A stretch of 64,000 bases of DNA from Streptomyces liliifuscus (GCF_016598615.1 NZ_CP066831.1:5022001-5086000), one strand, 5' to 3'; shown: positions 25,802-34,920, counted from the first letter of the stretch. Translations and numbers: made by a program. The notes: generated from the sequence alone by a model not told the origin.

Positions 25802-26533
25802 ATGACCGATCCGAACGCCGCGTCGCGCCCCGTTCAAGCCGTCGTCCTGGCCGGCGGCCAGGGCTCCCGGCTGCGTCCCTACACCGACGACCGTCCCAAG
25901 CCGATGGTCGAGATTCCCGGCACCGGGACCCCGATCATCGGCCACCAGCTGGCCTGGCTCGCCGAGGAGGGCGTCACCGACGTCGTCGTCTCGTGCGGCC
26001 ATCTCGCCGAGGTGCTCCAGCAGTGGCTCGACTCGGCCGAGCTGCCCGTCTCCGTGACCACCGTGGTCGAGACGGAGCCCCTGGGCCGCGGCGGCGGCCT
26101 CAAGTTCGCCGCCAAGCACCTGCCCCACCCGGACCGCCCCTGGTACGCGACGAACGGCGACATCTGGACCCGTTTCTCGCTCCGTGAGATGGCGGACTTC
26201 CACACCGAGCGCGACGCGGTGGCCACCCTCGCGCTGGCCCGCCCCCGCATCCCGTGGGGCGCCGTCGAGACCGACGACTTCGGCCACATCACGGACTTCA
26301 TCGAGTCCCCGCCGACCGCGTACGGCATCAACGCGGGTGTGTACGTCTTCTCCCCCGAGTTCGCCGCCCTGCTGCCCGACCTCGGCGACCACGAGCGTTC
26401 CACGTTCCCCCGCCTGGCCCGTGAGCGCCGTCTGGCCGGCTATCCGATCCCGCAGGGCGCCTACTGGCGCGCCATCGACACCGCGAAGGACCTCACCGAG
26501 GCCGCCAAGGAGCTGGCGGCACTGGGACGTTGA
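25802..26533 (+). CDS. Nucleotidyltransferase family protein (sugar-1-phosphate nucleotidylyltransferase-like)
   Basis: A 243-residue NTP-transferase. The nucleotide-binding loop is VVLAGGQGSRLRPYTDDRPKPM, followed by PIIGHQLAWLAEEGV and the metal Asp in YATNGDIW. It matches mannose-1-phosphate guanylyltransferase/glucose-1-phosphate transferases without the left-handed beta-helix tail. The product is probably a nucleotide sugar for glycan synthesis; the sugar is not determined. TACAGT at 25789-25794 sits seven bases before the ATG (leaderless). Confidence 0.87.
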   Translation: MTDPNAASRPVQAVVLAGGQGSRLRPYTDDRPKPMVEIPGTGTPIIGHQLAWLAEEGVTDVVVSCGHLAEVLQQWLDSAELPVSVTTVVETEPLGRGGGLKFAAKHLPHPDRPWYATNGDIWTRFSLREMADFHTERDAVATLALARPRIPWGAVETDDFGHITDFIESPPTAYGINAGVYVFSPEFAALLPDLGDHERSTFPRLARERRLAGYPIPQGAYWRAIDTAKDLTEAAKELAALGR

Positions 26534-26563
26534 GGCACTTGTCCCGGTCCACGACCGTGGCAT

Positions 26564-26613
26564 GTACGACGATGGGGCCCGGCACCTGAGAGGTGCGGGC
26601 CCCATCGTCGTAC
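26564..26613. terminator. Bidirectional terminator between convergent genes
   Basis: A 23-bp stem with one bulged G (GTACGACGATGGGGCCC then GCACCT) and a three-base loop, between the nucleotidyltransferase and the DoxX gene. Confidence 0.85.
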
Positions 26614-26691
26614 GGTCTGCGCCGCCGTACCGGCTGTACGGTCCTGGGCCGCCGTACCGGCTTGGCCGTGCCGCCCTGTCGGCGGGCGGTG

Positions 26692-28359
26692 TCAGCCCAG
26701 CAGGCCGCCCACGAGCCCGGAGCCACCGCCGGAGCCGGAGCCGCCACCGCTGCCGCCGCCCGTGCTCCCGCCGGAGCCGGAGCCGCCGCCACTGCCGGAG
26801 CCGCCGCCCGAGCCCGTACCGCCGGTGGTACCGCCCGAGGAGGACGGACCGGCGCTGGTGCTGGGGGCCTGCGGCGGGGCCGACTGCTGGGGCGGGGCCT
26901 GACCGGAGCCCTGCGTCTGGCTGGGCTGCCCGGCACCGGCGCCCGCGGTCTCGCGGGCCGCGCCCGGGGTGGTCGCGGCACCCGAGGGGCTCGCGGAAGT
27001 GGCTCCCTGGGTGGGCGAGTTGGCCGCCGAGGGGCTCTCCTTGTCCCGGCGCTGGCCGGGCTCCTCCGGGAGCGGGGAACCGGGCAGTTCGTTGCGCGGG
27101 GCCTCGCCGGGGCCGGGGACGACCACGCGGTCGGCGTCACGGACGGCGCCGCCGAGCAACGAGCCGATGAGCAGGGTGAGTCCGACGACGATGGTCGTGA
27201 CGAGCGCGCCCCGGCGCAGTACGCGGCTGCGCAGCTCCCAGATGTCGGCGCGCGGCCCGAGCGTGCGCCAGGCCTCGCCCGCGAGGCGGCCGTCGATGGA
27301 GTAGACGGGGGCGCCCGCGATGATCAGCGGGGACCAGGCGGCGAGGTAGATGATGTCCGGCGCGTCGTAGGCGGGGACGGACTTCCAGCTGACGGTGAGG
27401 AGCAGCGCCGCCGAGAGCAGCGCGCCGACGACCGCGGCGACCCGCTGCCACAGGCCCAGCACGGTGAGGACGCCGACGATGACCTGGAAGAAGGCGATGA
27501 GGAGTCCGGCGCCGACGGGGTGTTCGAGGGCGAACTGGCGCAGTGGCTCGGCGAGTTCCCAGGGGTGCAGGGAGTTGAGCCACTTGACCATGGAGCCGCG
27601 TTTGCCGCCGTCGAAGTAGACGGGGTCGCAGAGCTTGCCCATGCCGGCGTAGATGGAGATGAAGCCGAGGAAGACGCGCAGCGGGAGCAGGACGACGCCG
27701 AGGTTCATCCGGCGGCCGGGGTAGTACCCGTGCCGGACGGGGGCGGCGCCGTGCCGCTTGAGCGCGCCGTCGTCCTCGTCCCGGTACTCGTCGGCGTCGT
27801 AGGAGTCGTCCTCGAACTCGCCCTCCGCGTACGGGCGTTCGTCGATCTCCTCGTACGCGCTGCCCGCGCTGCGCATCTGGGGCAGGAGGCGGGTCTCGGG
27901 GCCGCGGACGGTCGGTGTCTCGACGGTGGCGTCGACGTCGAACCCGGGGGGTCCGCCCTCGCCGACGCGCGGGATGACCTGGGTCGCACCGCCGTCACCG
28001 GCGGGCGCCTCGGCGCCGTGCCGCAGACTCGTGCTCCGCACCGCCTGCAACAGCCGGGTGGCGCCGGTGTCGTCGGGGGCGGACTTCCCGCTCCAGACGA
28101 CGGGCGCGCGGCGGCGGGTGCCTGCGGTGGTTCCGACGACGGGGATGCGCGCGGTGTCCTCGCCCGAGCTCAAGTGCCGCGCGGCGCGCGGGGACTGGGC
28201 CCGCGGGGCGGCGTTCAGCTGCACGCGGAAGCTCGCATGATTGACGATGACCTGCGCCGGATCGCTCGGCACCTTCACCATGCTCAGCGCGGGAGCGTCG
28301 TCGAATCCCAACGAGCGGTCCCCCGTGGGTGTGCGGGGTGTTCTGGTGTCCACACTCAT
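26692..28359 (-). CDS. DoxX family membrane protein with long disordered ends
   Basis: A 555-residue protein. Residues 1-215 are hydrophilic with an acidic stretch (EGEFEDDSYDADEYRDEDD). A DoxX domain with four helices follows (LGVVLLPLRVFLGFISIYAGMG with LCDP, HPVGAGLLIAFFQVIVG, VVGALLSAALLLTVSWKS, DIIYLAAWSPLIIAG), then a fifth helix TIVVGLTLLIGSLLGGA. The last 130 residues are Ser/Pro/Gln-rich ending in a Gly-Ser repeat tail (GSGSGGGSG units). DoxX-type proteins are linked to thiol or redox homeostasis in actinobacteria; the role here is not known. Confidence 0.82.
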   Translation of the reverse strand: MSVDTRTPRTPTGDRSLGFDDAPALSMVKVPSDPAQVIVNHASFRVQLNAAPRAQSPRAARHLSSGEDTARIPVVGTTAGTRRRAPVVWSGKSAPDDTGATRLLQAVRSTSLRHGAEAPAGDGGATQVIPRVGEGGPPGFDVDATVETPTVRGPETRLLPQMRSAGSAYEEIDERPYAEGEFEDDSYDADEYRDEDDGALKRHGAAPVRHGYYPGRRMNLGVVLLPLRVFLGFISIYAGMGKLCDPVYFDGGKRGSMVKWLNSLHPWELAEPLRQFALEHPVGAGLLIAFFQVIVGVLTVLGLWQRVAAVVGALLSAALLLTVSWKSVPAYDAPDIIYLAAWSPLIIAGAPVYSIDGRLAGEAWRTLGPRADIWELRSRVLRRGALVTTIVVGLTLLIGSLLGGAVRDADRVVVPGPGEAPRNELPGSPLPEEPGQRRDKESPSAANSPTQGATSASPSGAATTPGAARETAGAGAGQPSQTQGSGQAPPQQSAPPQAPSTSAGPSSSGGTTGGTGSGGGSGSGGGSGSGGSTGGGSGGGSGSGGGSGLVGGLLG

Positions 28360-28474
28360 CTAACCGAGTGACGTGTGTTTAGGACACTGCTTTGACCGGC
28401 CCGATCTGTCCGGACCCCGTCAAGATCAAACAGCCGCGCCCCGGACCGCGTTCAAGGGCGCGGAACCGGGCCCC

Positions 28475-28527
28475 GTAAGGGGCGCGGGGAACTGCGCGAC
28501 CAGCCCCCGCGCACCCGCGGATCACCA
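28475..28527 (+). repeat. Interspersed palindromic repeat copy
   Basis: Core AGGGGCGCGGGGAACTGCGC with tail GACCAGCCCCCGCGCAC, between the DoxX start and the rlmB stop. Confidence 0.8.
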
Positions 28528-28552
28528 CGACCCGGCGTCAGCCGAGCCCGTA

Positions 28553-29509
28553 CTAGGCCCGCTTCCGCGAAGCCTCGTACAGCACAACTCCCGCAGCCAC
28601 ACCCGCGTTCAGAGACTCCGTGCCACCCGGCATGGGAATCCGCACCCGGAAGTCACAGGTCTCACCGACGAGTCGGGAGAGCCCTTTGCCCTCGCTGCCG
28701 ACGACGATGACGACGGGCCCTCCGAGGGCCTCAAGGTCACCGACCTCGGCTTCCCCGTCCGCGGCGAGCCCGACCACGACGAGGCCGGCCTTCTTGTAGG
28801 ACTCGAGGGCCCGCGTCAGGTTGGACGCACGGGCGACCGGCGTACGGGCGGCCGCACCCGCGGACGTCTTCCACGCACCGGCGGTCATGCCGGCCGCACG
28901 GCGCTCGGGCACGACGACCCCGTGGCCGCCGAACGCGGAGACGGACCGCACGACGGCACCGAGGTTGCGCGGGTCGGTCACACCGTCGAGCGCGACGATC
29001 AGCGGGTCCTTGCCCTCGTCGTACGCGGCGGCCGCGAGGTCCTCCGGGTGCGCGTACTCGTACGGCGGGACCTGGAGGACGAGCCCCTGGTGGTTGAGGC
29101 CGTTGGTCATGCGGTCGAGCTCGGGGCGGGGGGCTTCCATGAGGTGGATGCCGCCGCGGTCCGCGGCGAGCTGGAGAGCCTCGCGCACCCGCTCGTCGTT
29201 GTCGATGAACTGCTGGACGTAGAGCATCGACGCCGGGACGCCCTCGCGCAGCGCCTCGACGACGGAGTTGCGCCCGACGACCATCTCGGACGTGCCCTTG
29301 CCGCCCCGGCCGCCGCGCGGCGACGGGCGGCGCACGGTCTGCTTCGCGTTGGCCTTGGCGACGGCGCCGGCGATGCGGTTCTTCTTGTGTCCCTTGCGCG
29401 CTTCGGCGGGCGGGGTCGGACCCTTGCCTTCCAGGCCCCGGCGTCGCTGGCCGCCACTGCCGACCTGCGCGCCCTTCTTGCCGGACATGCGGCGGTTGTT
29501 AGCGGCCAT
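28553..29509 (-). CDS. rlmB: 23S rRNA (guanosine-2'-O-)-methyltransferase
   Basis: SpoU/TrmH-family RNA ribose methyltransferase, 318 residues. The SAM-binding trefoil-knot motifs are intact: VALDGVTDPRNLGAVVRS (motif 1), VVIVVGSEGKGLSRL (motif 2) and RIPMPGGTESLNAGVAAGVVL (motif 3). The N-terminal 75 residues are a basic extension (GKKGAQVGSGGQRRRG) common in Streptomyces orthologues. It lies directly downstream of cysS, the usual actinobacterial arrangement, with a 122-bp gap. RlmB modifies G2251 (E. coli numbering) of 23S rRNA. Confidence 0.93.
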   Translation of the reverse strand: MAANNRRMSGKKGAQVGSGGQRRRGLEGKGPTPPAEARKGHKKNRIAGAVAKANAKQTVRRPSPRGGRGGKGTSEMVVGRNSVVEALREGVPASMLYVQQFIDNDERVREALQLAADRGGIHLMEAPRPELDRMTNGLNHQGLVLQVPPYEYAHPEDLAAAAYDEGKDPLIVALDGVTDPRNLGAVVRSVSAFGGHGVVVPERRAAGMTAGAWKTSAGAAARTPVARASNLTRALESYKKAGLVVVGLAADGEAEVGDLEALGGPVVIVVGSEGKGLSRLVGETCDFRVRIPMPGGTESLNAGVAAGVVLYEASRKRA

Positions 29510-29631
29510 GACCTACCTGTCTGTGTGAAGGCGTACACGCGTACGCCTGTGGTGTACGTGTCTGTGAAATGTCGTGCGTCTACGAGTGTGCCGCCCGGAG
29601 ACCCGAGCGGCACAATCGATCAAGGAAACGG

Positions 29632-31029
29632 TCAGCGCGGGCCGAGTGTCCAGCGCGGCCCCTGGGGGCCGTCCTCGATCACGAGCCCGGACTGGTTGAG
29701 CTGGTCACGGATGGCGTCGGCGGTGGCCCAGTCCTTACGCGTACGGGCGGACTCGCGCTGCTGCAGCACCAGCCGTACGAGCGTGTCGACGACCCCGTGC
29801 AGGTCCTCGCCGCGGTCGCTCTCGCCCGCCCAGTGCGGGTCGAGCGGGTCGAGACCGAGGATGCCGAGCATGGCGCGGACCTCGGCCAGCCGTGCGACCG
29901 CCGCTTCCTTGTCGTCGGCGGCCAGCGCGCTGTTGCCCTGGCGGACCGTGGTGTGCACGACGGCGAGGGCCCCCGGGACGCCCAGGTCGTCGTCCATCGC
30001 CTCGGCGAAGGCCGGCGGGACCTCGGCCGCGGGCTCGACGGCTCCGGCCTTCTCCATCACCCGCTGCACGAAGCCCTCGATCCGCGCGAACGCGGACTCG
30101 GCCTCGCGCAGTGCTTCCTCGCTGTACTCGATGGTGGAGCGGTAGTGCGGGGTGCCGAGGTAGTAGCGCAGCACGATGGGCCGCCACGCCTTGACCATCT
30201 CGCTGACGAGTACGGAGTTGCCGAGCGACTTGGACATCTTCTCGCCGCTCATGGTGACCCACGAGTTGTGCACCCAGTAGTGCGCGAACTCGTCGCCGAA
30301 GCCCCTGGCCTGGGCGATCTCGTTCTCGTGGTGCGGGAAGATCAGGTCGATGCCGCCGCCGTGGATGTCGAAGACGCGGCCCAGGTACTTGTGGGCCATG
30401 GCGCTGCACTCCAGGTGCCAGCCGGGCCGCCCACGGCCCCAGGGCGTCTCCCAGCTCGGCTCGCCGGGCTTGACGGCCTTCCACATCGCGAAGTCCCGCG
30501 GGTCCCGCTTGCCGGTCTCGCCGTCCTCGGCGGGCTGGCGCAGCTCGTCCAGGTCCTGGTTGGACAGGGACAGATAGCCGGGCAGGGAGCGCACGTCGAA
30601 GTAGACGTTCCCCTCGGCCTCGTACGCGTGCCCGCGCTCGATGAGCGTGCGCATCATCTCGACCATCTCGGTGATGTGGCCGGTCGCGCGCGGCTCGTAC
30701 GTCGGCGGGAGGCAGCCCAGTGCGGTGTAGCCGTCGTTGAACGCGCGCTCGTTCTCGTAACCGATCGACCACCACGGCCTGTTCTGCTCGGCGGCCTTCC
30801 TGATGATCTTGTCGTCGATGTCGGTGACGTTCCGGATGAACGTCACCTCGTAGCCGCGGTGCTCGAACCAGCGGCGCATGATGTCGAAGTTGAGGCCGGA
30901 CCTGATGTGCCCGATGTGCGGGGCCGCCTGCACGGTGGCGCCACAGAGGTAGATCGAGACACAACCCGGCGTGATCGGGGTGAAGTCACGGATCTGCCGG
31001 GCGCTGGTGTCGTACAGGCGAATAGTCAC
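29632..31029 (-). CDS. cysS: Cysteinyl-tRNA synthetase
   Basis: Class I aminoacyl-tRNA synthetase, 465 residues. The HIGH motif is PHIGHIRSG, the zinc-site region includes GWHLECSAMA and FPHHENEIAQ, and the KMSKS motif is SGEKMSKSLGN. The GTG at 31029 (VTIRLYDTSARQ) is preceded by TACCCT at 31036-31041, six bases away; a GGAGGG directly abuts the GTG, too close to act as a normal ribosome binding site, so the message is probably leaderless. Essential cytoplasmic gene. Confidence 0.96.
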   Translation of the reverse strand: MTIRLYDTSARQIRDFTPITPGCVSIYLCGATVQAAPHIGHIRSGLNFDIMRRWFEHRGYEVTFIRNVTDIDDKIIRKAAEQNRPWWSIGYENERAFNDGYTALGCLPPTYEPRATGHITEMVEMMRTLIERGHAYEAEGNVYFDVRSLPGYLSLSNQDLDELRQPAEDGETGKRDPRDFAMWKAVKPGEPSWETPWGRGRPGWHLECSAMAHKYLGRVFDIHGGGIDLIFPHHENEIAQARGFGDEFAHYWVHNSWVTMSGEKMSKSLGNSVLVSEMVKAWRPIVLRYYLGTPHYRSTIEYSEEALREAESAFARIEGFVQRVMEKAGAVEPAAEVPPAFAEAMDDDLGVPGALAVVHTTVRQGNSALAADDKEAAVARLAEVRAMLGILGLDPLDPHWAGESDRGEDLHGVVDTLVRLVLQQRESARTRKDWATADAIRDQLNQSGLVIEDGPQGPRWTLGPR

Positions 31030-31121
31030 CCCTCCAGGGTAGTGGGCGACGACGTATGCCCCGAGACCCTTCCGACACATGACTCACGATTCGTGACATC
31101 CACTACGAGGCCGACCCGCCC

Positions 31122-31325
31122 GGTCTTTTCTCGCCCCCGCCGCCCCTACCCATTCCCGTCACTTACTCAGGGGCTCCGCCCCCGAACCCCCGCTCCTCAA
31201 ACGCCGGAGGGGCTGACTATTAGCCCGTCCGGCGTTTGAGGACGAGGCCGTTCAGGCCGATGGCGGGGGTCTGGGGGCGCAGCCCCCAGGGATGGGACGG
31301 GTAGGGGCGGCGGGGGCGAGAAAAA
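31122..31325. repeat. Inverted copies of two intergenic repeats
   Basis: CCGCCGCCCCTACCC with flanks occurs at about 31137 and, inverted, at about 31303. Between them stands GGCGTTTGAGGACGAGGCCG then TTCAGGCCGAT, the repeat also seen at 15140-15215. The whole 200-bp block looks like a large imperfect hairpin between the cysS start and the ispF stop. Confidence 0.7.
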
Positions 31326-31329
31326 GCCC

Positions 31330-31860
31330 TCAGCCCACCCGGGCCACCAACGCCGTGGCCACCGCCATCAGCCCCTCGTCCCGCCCGGGGAAGCCGAGGC
31401 CGTCCGTGGTCGCGCCGGACACCGACACCGGCGCCCCCACAGCCGCGGAAAGAACCTTCTGCGCCTCGTCCCGCCGCTTGCCGATCTTGGGACGAGGCCC
31501 CACGACCTGAACGGCCACGTTGCCGATGGTGAACCCCCCGGCACGAACGATCCGCGCCGCCTCCGTCAACAGCACAACCCCCGACGCCCCGGCCCACTCG
31601 GCCCGCCCGGTACCGAAGTGCTGCCCCAGATCCCCCATCCCCGCCGCGGAGAAGAGCGCGTTGCAGGCGGCATGCGCGACGACATCCGCGTCGGAGTGCC
31701 CGGCCAGCCCGGGCCCCTCCCCCTCCCACTTCAACCCCGCACACCACAGCTCACGCCCGTCCTCGAAGGCGTGAATGTCGGTACCGATACCGACCTGCGG
31801 CAGCACAGGCCCTCCGGAAGCCCCCGAACCCTCAGCCCCTTCAGACCTTTCAGAACCCAT
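31330..31860 (-). CDS. ispF: 2-C-methyl-D-erythritol 2,4-cyclodiphosphate synthase
   Basis: MEP-pathway enzyme that cyclises CDP-methylerythritol-2-phosphate with loss of CMP. 176 residues with the zinc-binding GTDIHAF and LAGHSDADVVAHA motifs and the C-terminal ATTDGLGFPGRDEG. The N-terminal 20 residues are a Ser/Gly-rich extension. Its start overlaps the ispD 3' end by 11 bp, so the genes form a coupled operon. Confidence 0.95.
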   Translation of the reverse strand: MGSERSEGAEGSGASGGPVLPQVGIGTDIHAFEDGRELWCAGLKWEGEGPGLAGHSDADVVAHAACNALFSAAGMGDLGQHFGTGRAEWAGASGVVLLTEAARIVRAGGFTIGNVAVQVVGPRPKIGKRRDEAQKVLSAAVGAPVSVSGATTDGLGFPGRDEGLMAVATALVARVG

Positions 31861-32602
31861 CGTTCAACCTCCGCCGCGCCAGAACGGCCTCCGCCAGCAC
31901 CAGATCCAGGGGACGCGTCACCTTGAACGCCTCCTCGTGCCCGGGCACCACGACCACCCGAAGCCCAAGCTGCTCGACCATGCTCGCGTCGTCCGTGACG
32001 TTCTCCGTGACGGTCTCGTGCGCGCGCACGAGCGTGTCGCGGTCGAACCCCTGCGGAGTCTGCACGGCGCGCAGCAGCGCCCGCTCCGGCGTGGCGACGA
32101 CAGGCTCGGGCTCCCCGGCCACGACCGCGGGCTCGACCTGCTTGACGGTGTCCGCGAGCGGCAGCGCGGGCACGACGGCGGGAGCGCCCTCCCGTACGGC
32201 CTCGATGACGGCGTCGACCGTGTCGACGGGCACCAGCGGACGGGCCGCGTCGTGCACGAGCACGATGTCGATCCCGGGCGGCAGCGCGTCGAGCCCTATC
32301 CGTACGGACTCCTGCCGGCTGTCTCCCCCGGGCACGACGAGGAACTCGGTCCGCTCGGGCAGGGCGTGTGCGTCGAGAAGTGTCTTCACCTCGGCGGCCC
32401 CGTCGGGCGGAGCCACGACGACGACGAGGGAGACGGCACGGGACGCGGCCATGGCGCGTACCGCGTGGATGAGCATGGGGGTGCCATTCAGCGCGCGTAG
32501 CGCTTTGGGAGCGCCCGGACCAAGGCGTACGCCCCGGCCGGCGGCCGGAATCACGGCCGCCGTACGGGCCCCGGACGGCGAAGGGCGCGAATCGTCAGAC
32601 AT
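31850..32602 (-). CDS. ispD: 2-C-methyl-D-erythritol 4-phosphate cytidylyltransferase
   Basis: MEP-pathway cytidylyltransferase of 250 residues. The CTP loop is AVIPAAGRGVRLGPGAPKALR, the active-site motif is LVHDAARPLV, and QTPQGFDRDTLVRAH and TDDASMVEQLG are family signatures. AGGAACCG precedes the ATG. It is upstream of ispF and downstream of carD, an order conserved in actinobacteria. Confidence 0.95.
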   Translation of the reverse strand: MSDDSRPSPSGARTAAVIPAAGRGVRLGPGAPKALRALNGTPMLIHAVRAMAASRAVSLVVVVAPPDGAAEVKTLLDAHALPERTEFLVVPGGDSRQESVRIGLDALPPGIDIVLVHDAARPLVPVDTVDAVIEAVREGAPAVVPALPLADTVKQVEPAVVAGEPEPVVATPERALLRAVQTPQGFDRDTLVRAHETVTENVTDDASMVEQLGLRVVVVPGHEEAFKVTRPLDLVLAEAVLARRRLNDGF

Positions 32603-32947
32603 CGGTTCCTGTCAGGTTTGTATGCTCGGCCGACGTGGGTATGGCCTGGGCGTGGTACCCCCGACCGAAGGTTGGGGGAGTGCCGGGCGCGACGCCTTGA
32701 CCGGACCCTTCCGTGACATCCGGTCGAGCCGCTGCCCGGGCCCGGCACACCAAGTATCGGGGCCGTGAATGTTCGCCGAGAAATCATCGGCAATGAATGT
32801 TCTGGGGCACCGAGAGCAAGGTATCCGGGTACGAACATGCCGCAGCGCCCGGCGACAATGGATACGTCATCGGGCACCGCGGCATTTCATTGCGCCGAAC
32901 CGCTCGTTTCGCCTCTGGTCAGAAAGCGATCAGAGCGCAGACGGGCG
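32603..32947. other. Gene-free gap between carD and ispD
   Basis: About 345 bp with no supported gene. It contains a short Streptomyces-type repeat (GTACCCCCGACCGAAGGTTG then GGGGGAGTGCC, about 32652-32684) and must hold the ispDF promoter. Some AT-richer stretches (about 32760-32830) lie closer to carD. Confidence 0.6.
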
Positions 32948-33430
32948 TCAGGACGCGAGGACCTCGTCGAGCAGTGCCTCGGCCTTGTCCTCGTTCGTGT
33001 TCTCCGCGAGGGCGAGCTCGCTCACCAGGATCTGGCGGGCCTTGGCGAGCATGCGCTTCTCGCCGGCGGAGAGTCCACGCTCGCGCTCACGACGCCACAG
33101 GTCACGGACGACTTCCGCGACCTTGATGACATCACCGGAGGCGAGCTTCTCGAGATTTGCCTTGTAACGACGCGACCAGTTCGTGGGCTCCTCGGCATAC
33201 GGCGCGCGCAGTACCTCGAAGACCCGGTCCAGCCCGTCCTGACCGACCACATCACGTACGCCGACGAACTCCGCATTGTCCGCTGGCACACGCACCGTCA
33301 GGTCGCCCTGGGCGACCTTCAGCACCAAGTAGGTCTTGTCCACGCCTTTGATCTGGCGAGTTTCGATGGCCTCGATCAGCGCGGCCCCGTGATGGGGATA
33401 GACCACGGTGTCGCCAACCTTGAACGTCAT
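32948..33430 (-). CDS. carD: CarD family RNA polymerase-binding transcription regulator
   Basis: A 160-residue CarD protein. The N-terminal RNA polymerase interaction domain begins MTFKVGDTVVYPHHGAALIE and the C-terminal helical domain includes NWSRRYKANLEKLASGD and LWRRERERGLSAGEKRML, with the Trp that contacts the promoter upstream edge of the bubble. In mycobacteria CarD stabilises open complexes and is essential. GGAAGGGG precedes the ATG. Confidence 0.95.
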   Translation of the reverse strand: MTFKVGDTVVYPHHGAALIEAIETRQIKGVDKTYLVLKVAQGDLTVRVPADNAEFVGVRDVVGQDGLDRVFEVLRAPYAEEPTNWSRRYKANLEKLASGDVIKVAEVVRDLWRRERERGLSAGEKRMLAKARQILVSELALAENTNEDKAEALLDEVLAS

Positions 33431-34166
33431 GTGACAGGTACCCCTTCCGTGGCTATCCAGGGTAACACGGAAACCGCGTGTTCTGAATGGCGTTTTCGCA
33501 GGTCAGGGCATATCTCGGGGCTTGACAATCGCGACATGAACGTGCTGCGGAGGGGTAGCGGAGGACGGTATTCGCAGGTCGGAGCGGCTCTCCACGCGGA
33601 GGGAAACGCGCACGTTACAACACCCCGAGACCCCGCTCACGTGCCTGAACGTCCAGATTTGTCGGGTTCCGAGAGCCCACGTTCCGCTACTCCGTTCGGT
33701 GAGCGGAGTCGAGTACGAGGGGAATCCGGAATTGATCACGGCGACCGAAGGCGCGTCGAAGATCGGCCGGAGAGTCGACCCGAGAGTCGGCCCGAGAGCC
33801 GACCGGAGATCGACGGAAGATCACCGGAAGATCGACCGGGCATCGGCCGAAGATCGATTTCCGGGATCGCCATGCATTCCTTACGTGATTTCCGCGAGAG
33901 CCGGACGGGGGGCTTACCGATGCTTCTTATGTGAATGGCAGACCAATGTGCGCCCAATGGAACCGCCGAGTGTGTTGAGCGGCCGGTGACGGGCCCGGTG
34001 ACAAGGGAGGCACGACCGGGCCGGAGCGCACCCACCGGCCGCTTGAGGCGGGTCGGGTGCGGTGGCGCGGGAACGGCTCGGTAACCTAAGGCCGCTGACA
34101 GACCCTTAGGGCGGCTTTATGCAGGAGCCGCTCTGCTTCGCCCACGTTCAAGGAGTTGCCGCCGCC
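33431..34166. other. Long gene-free region with a degenerate short tandem array
   Basis: About 735 bp between divergent carD and the DUF461 lipoprotein gene. Short frames run through it on both strands but have irregular codon use. It contains the carD promoter side (AT-richer around 33435-33550), the array at 33763-33857, and the lipoprotein leader with AAGGAG at about 34150. Confidence 0.6.
33763..33857. repeat. Degenerate 11/12-bp tandem repeat array
   Basis: Eight units on the pattern TCGRCCGGAGAK: three of 12 bp (TCGGCCGGAGAG, TCGACCCGAGAG, TCGGCCCGAGAG) followed by five of 11 bp (for example TCGACGGAAGA, TCACCGGAAGA). Translated on the minus strand the 12-bp part gives an RLSG repeat, but no gene is supported here. 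Confidence 0.65.
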
Positions 34167-34862
34167 GTGAGCAGCAGCCTTCGACGCGGCACACTCGCCG
34201 CCGCCGCCATCGCGTTCTCGGTCGCCTCGCTCGCCGCGTGCGGTGCCGGCAACAAGGCCGAGACGCTGGAGATCAAGCCGGACAACGCCGCCACCAGCGT
34301 TGGTGACATCAAGATCCAGAGTGCCGTCGTCGTCACCCAGCCCGAGCTGGAGTCGACAGGCCCCGCCGTCGTCTCCGCGACCCTGTTCAACGAGGGCCCC
34401 ACCGCCCAGACGCTCGACTCCATCGCCGTGGAGGGCATCTCCGCGCCCGCCAAGCTCAAGCCGGCGAAGGGCTCGGGGGCGCTGACCATCCCGGCCGGCG
34501 GTTCGGTGATCCTCGGCGGCAAGGGCAACGCCTCCGCCGTACTGGAGAGCAGCCGTGAGGCCTTCGAGGACGGCGACGCGCAGCCGGTCACCTTCACCTT
34601 CAGCAAGACCGGTGACGTGACGCTGAAGGCGTTCGTCGTGCCCGCCGAGAGCTACTTCTCCAAGTGGGGCCCGACCGAGATCCCGACGACGCCGTCCGCG
34701 AAGCCCTCCGGTTCGGGCTCACCGACCGGCTCGGCGAGCGGGACGCCCTCGGGCTCCCCGTCCGGTTCCGCGTCGGGCGAGACCGGCGAGGCGGGCTCCG
34801 AGCCCTCCGACACCGCCGCCTCGTCGAGCGCGACGTCCTCGGAGTCGGCCGCGGGCCACTGA
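34167..34862 (+). CDS. DUF461 family lipoprotein
   Basis: A 231-residue exported protein. The signal peptide ends in the lipobox LAAC. The folded part (about 30-180) contains VGDIKIQSAVVVTQPE and VSATLFNEGPTAQTLDSI, as in DUF461/PCuAC-like beta-barrels, then a Ser/Gly/Pro/Thr low-complexity tail. PCuAC relatives are periplasmic copper chaperones, but the Met/His copper ligands are not evident here. The GTG at 34167 has AAGGAG eleven bases upstream. It is convergent with phoP. Confidence 0.85.
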   Translation: MSSSLRRGTLAAAAIAFSVASLAACGAGNKAETLEIKPDNAATSVGDIKIQSAVVVTQPELESTGPAVVSATLFNEGPTAQTLDSIAVEGISAPAKLKPAKGSGALTIPAGGSVILGGKGNASAVLESSREAFEDGDAQPVTFTFSKTGDVTLKAFVVPAESYFSKWGPTEIPTTPSAKPSGSGSPTGSASGTPSGSPSGSASGETGEAGSEPSDTAASSSATSSESAAGH

Positions 34863-34868
34863 CACCAG

Positions 34869-34920
34869 TACGACGTAAGGGCGGGCCCCCTCTGGAGGGG
34901 GCCCGCCCTTACGTCGTACC
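34869..34920. terminator. Bidirectional terminator between the lipoprotein gene and phoP
   Basis: Perfect 25-bp inverted repeat with a two-base loop (left arm begins GTACGACGTAAGGGCGGGCC). It separates two convergent genes. Confidence 0.92.

Noticed and set aside
33699..34035. Overlapping frames on both strands between carD and the lipoprotein gene
   Set aside because: Their content comes from the 11/12-bp array and low-complexity DNA; no ribosome binding site and no family match.
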